NCBI GenBank assembly: GCA_943326825.2
Contig: CALPUT020000116.1
Coordinates: 1 to 7,537, forward strand
Direction: 5' to 3'
From: Chryseobacterium gleum
GTDB taxonomy: Bacteria > Bacteroidota > Bacteroidia > Flavobacteriales_D > Crocinitomicaceae
Length of the DNA: 7,537 nt
Under the pieces are notes generated by a model that saw only the letters and a program-made list of their open reading frames with translations, ran no database searches and was not told where the DNA came from. Positions 5,966 through 7,537 of this stretch are shown in pieces. The number at the start of each line of letters is the position of its first letter. Positions within the stretch are counted from its first letter, which is position 1. The position numbers and the translations under genes are program-made.

Positions 5966-7537
5966 TTAATATTTGTCAGCTATTTCTTTTGCTACTTTCC
6001 CTAAAGTATCAGTAATTTCATCTGTGTATTTACCAGCTTTTAAAGCAACTAATACATCTTTATGTTTCGCTTCTAAATAATTTAAGTATTCTTTTTCAAA
6101 TTCTTTTACTTTAGCAACAGGAACTCTTTGTATTAATCCTTTTGTTCCAACATAAATAATTGCAATTTGTTTTTCAACAGGGTATGGATCACCTTCTCTT
6201 TGTTTTAAGATTTCAACGTTTCTTGAACCTTTATCTAATACCGCTTTAGTCGAAGCATCTAAATCTGAACCAAATTTAGCGAATGCCTCTAACTCACGGT
6301 ATTGAGCTTGATCTAATTTCAACGTACCTGCAACTTTTTTCATTGATTTAATCTGAGCATTACCTCCAACACGTGATACAGAAATACCTACGTTAATTGC
6401 TGGACGAATACCTGAGTTGAATAAATCTGATTCTAAGAATATCTGACCATCCGTAATAGAAATTACGTTTGTTGGTATATATGCAGAAACGTCACCTGCT
6501 TGCGTTTCAATGATTGGTAAAGCTGTCAATGAACCTCCACCTTTTACTCTTCCTTTCATAGAAGCAGGTAAATCATTCATTTGAGCTGCAATTGTATCAT
6601 CAGCGATAATTTTTGCTGCTCTTTCTAATAATCTTGAGTGTAAGTAGAATACATCACCTGGGTATGCCTCACGACCTGGAGGACGACGTAATAATAAAGA
6701 AACCTCACGGTAAGCAACTGCTTGTTTAGATAAATCATCATAAACAATTAAAGCTGGTTTTCCAGAGTCACGGAAGAACTCACCAATAGCAGCACCAGTC
6801 ATTGGAGCATAAAATTGTAATGGAGCTGGATCAGCCGCATTTGAAGCTACAACAACTGTGTAAGCCATTGCACCTGCATCTTCTAATTTTTTAACAATAC
6901 CTGCCACAGTAGAACCTTTTTGTCCAATTGCAACATATATACAGAAAACTGTCTCACCTCTATCGTAAAACTCTCTTTGATTGATAATTGTATCGATCGC
7001 AACAGTTGTTTTACCAGTTTGACGGTCACCAATAATTAACTCACGTTGACCTCTACCAACTGGGATCATCGCATCTACTGCTTTGATACCTGTTTGTAAT
7101 GGTTCAGTAACTGGTTGACGGAATATAACTCCTGGTGCTTTTCTTTCGATTGGCATTTCGAACAACTCACCTGTAATTGGTCCTTTACCATCGATTGGAT
7201 TACCTAACGTGTCAACAACACGTCCGATCATTCCTTCACCTACGTTAACAGAAGCGATACGTCCTAAACGTTTTGCAGTATCACCTTCTTTTACACCTGA
7301 AGAACGTCCTAAAAGAACGGCTCCAACATTGTCCTCTTCAAGGTTTAATGCAATTCCTTGCAATCCACCATCAAATTCAATTAATTCACCGTATTGAACT
7401 CCTGTTAGTCCATAAATACGAGCAATACCATCCCCTATTTGAAGAACGGTTCCTACTTCTTGAAGTTCTGCTTCAGATCTGAATCCTGAAAGCTGCTCTC
7501 TTAAAATTGCAGAAACTTCTGCTGGTTTTACATCTGC
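5966..7537 (-). CDS. atpA: F1Fo ATP synthase alpha subunit (lacks only its start codon)
   Basis: The alpha subunit forms the alpha3beta3 ring of F1 with beta and binds non-catalytic nucleotide. The frame stays open to the edge and begins ADVKPAEVSAIL, the usual AlphaF1 N-terminus after Met, so the ATG should be at 7540-7538 and the full protein 524 residues. Numbering with that Met, the P-loop GDRQTGKTT is at 171-179, Walker B LIVYDD ends at Asp268/Asp269, and the alpha/beta signature PAINVGISVS is at 380-389, followed by Arg390, the arginine that reaches the catalytic site on beta. Residues about 311-335, before GGGSLTALPIIETQAGD, are an extra segment I associate with Bacteroidota. An internal TTG at 7363-7361 could be mistaken for a start, but it would remove the conserved N-terminal beta-barrel segment. 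Upstream genes of the operon (expected atpH and Fo genes) lie beyond the right edge. Confidence 0.98.
   Translation of the reverse strand, partial: ADVKPAEVSAILREQLSGFRSEAELQEVGTVLQIGDGIARIYGLTGVQYGELIEFDGGLQGIALNLEEDNVGAVLLGRSSGVKEGDTAKRLGRIASVNVGEGMIGRVVDTLGNPIDGKGPITGELFEMPIERKAPGVIFRQPVTEPLQTGIKAVDAMIPVGRGQRELIIGDRQTGKTTVAIDTIINQREFYDRGETVFCIYVAIGQKGSTVAGIVKKLEDAGAMAYTVVVASNAADPAPLQFYAPMTGAAIGEFFRDSGKPALIVYDDLSKQAVAYREVSLLLRRPPGREAYPGDVFYLHSRLLERAAKIIADDTIAAQMNDLPASMKGRVKGGGSLTALPIIETQAGDVSAYIPTNVISITDGQIFLESDLFNSGIRPAINVGISVSRVGGNAQIKSMKKVAGTLKLDQAQYRELEAFAKFGSDLDASTKAVLDKGSRNVEILKQREGDPYPVEKQIAIIYVGTKGLIQRVPVAKVKEFEKEYLNYLEAKHKDVLVALKAGKYTDEITDTLGKVAKEIADKY

Noticed and set aside
7361..7363. 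TTG as the atpA start codon
   Set aside because: The frame continues 58 codons upstream to the window edge with the canonical alpha-subunit N-terminus, so the TTG is an internal Leu codon.
7209..7482. Two overlapping plus-strand open frames
   Set aside because: Both are antisense to the conserved N-terminal part of atpA and show no protein-like features.

Overview
The window reads as ordinary chromosome of a low-GC member of the Flavobacteriia (Bacteroidota). Four observations point there. All coding sequence is strongly AT-rich, and no start codon has a Shine-Dalgarno sequence, as is usual in this phylum. The F1 alpha subunit carries a stretch of about 25 extra residues ahead of its GGGSLTALPIIETQAGD segment, which I associate with Bacteroidota. 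The atp genes also end after atpG with a terminator, so atpD and atpC must lie elsewhere, as in many flavobacteria. A Weeksellaceae-like genus is possible, but the sequence alone does not settle it.

Layout from left to right. Positions 1-28 appear to hold the first nine codons of a minus-strand gene that leaves the window. Positions 29-191 are non-coding and contain a hairpin (64-104). Positions 192-1277 (minus) encode a lipoprotein fusion of methionine sulfoxide reductases B and A. Positions 1278-1429 are a divergent promoter region with repeated short words. Positions 1430-2593 (plus) encode a flavoprotein of the HI0933-like / BaiN-RdsA superfamily, close to the TIGR03862 (PP_4765) family. 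Positions 2590-4884 (minus) encode a PIF1-like superfamily 1 helicase with a C-terminal helix-turn-helix. The flavoprotein and helicase genes converge and share four bases. Positions 4955-4984 are an intrinsic terminator, followed on the minus strand's upstream side by atpG (5005-5877) and atpA (5966 to beyond 7537, lacking only its ATG).

The two ATP synthase genes are the 3' end of an operon transcribed right to left. The msr fusion repairs oxidised methionine in exported proteins and is expressed divergently from the flavoprotein. The helicase is an independent DNA-maintenance gene. I found no new multi-gene system. The most unusual structure is a 62-base, nearly perfect hairpin in the atpA-atpG gap. 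It is built from short AAGA/TCTT words at alternating 7- and 8-base spacing, and its one wobble pair is compatible only with the RNA of the atp operon. I see no RNA genes, CRISPR arrays, insertion sequences or tRNAs.
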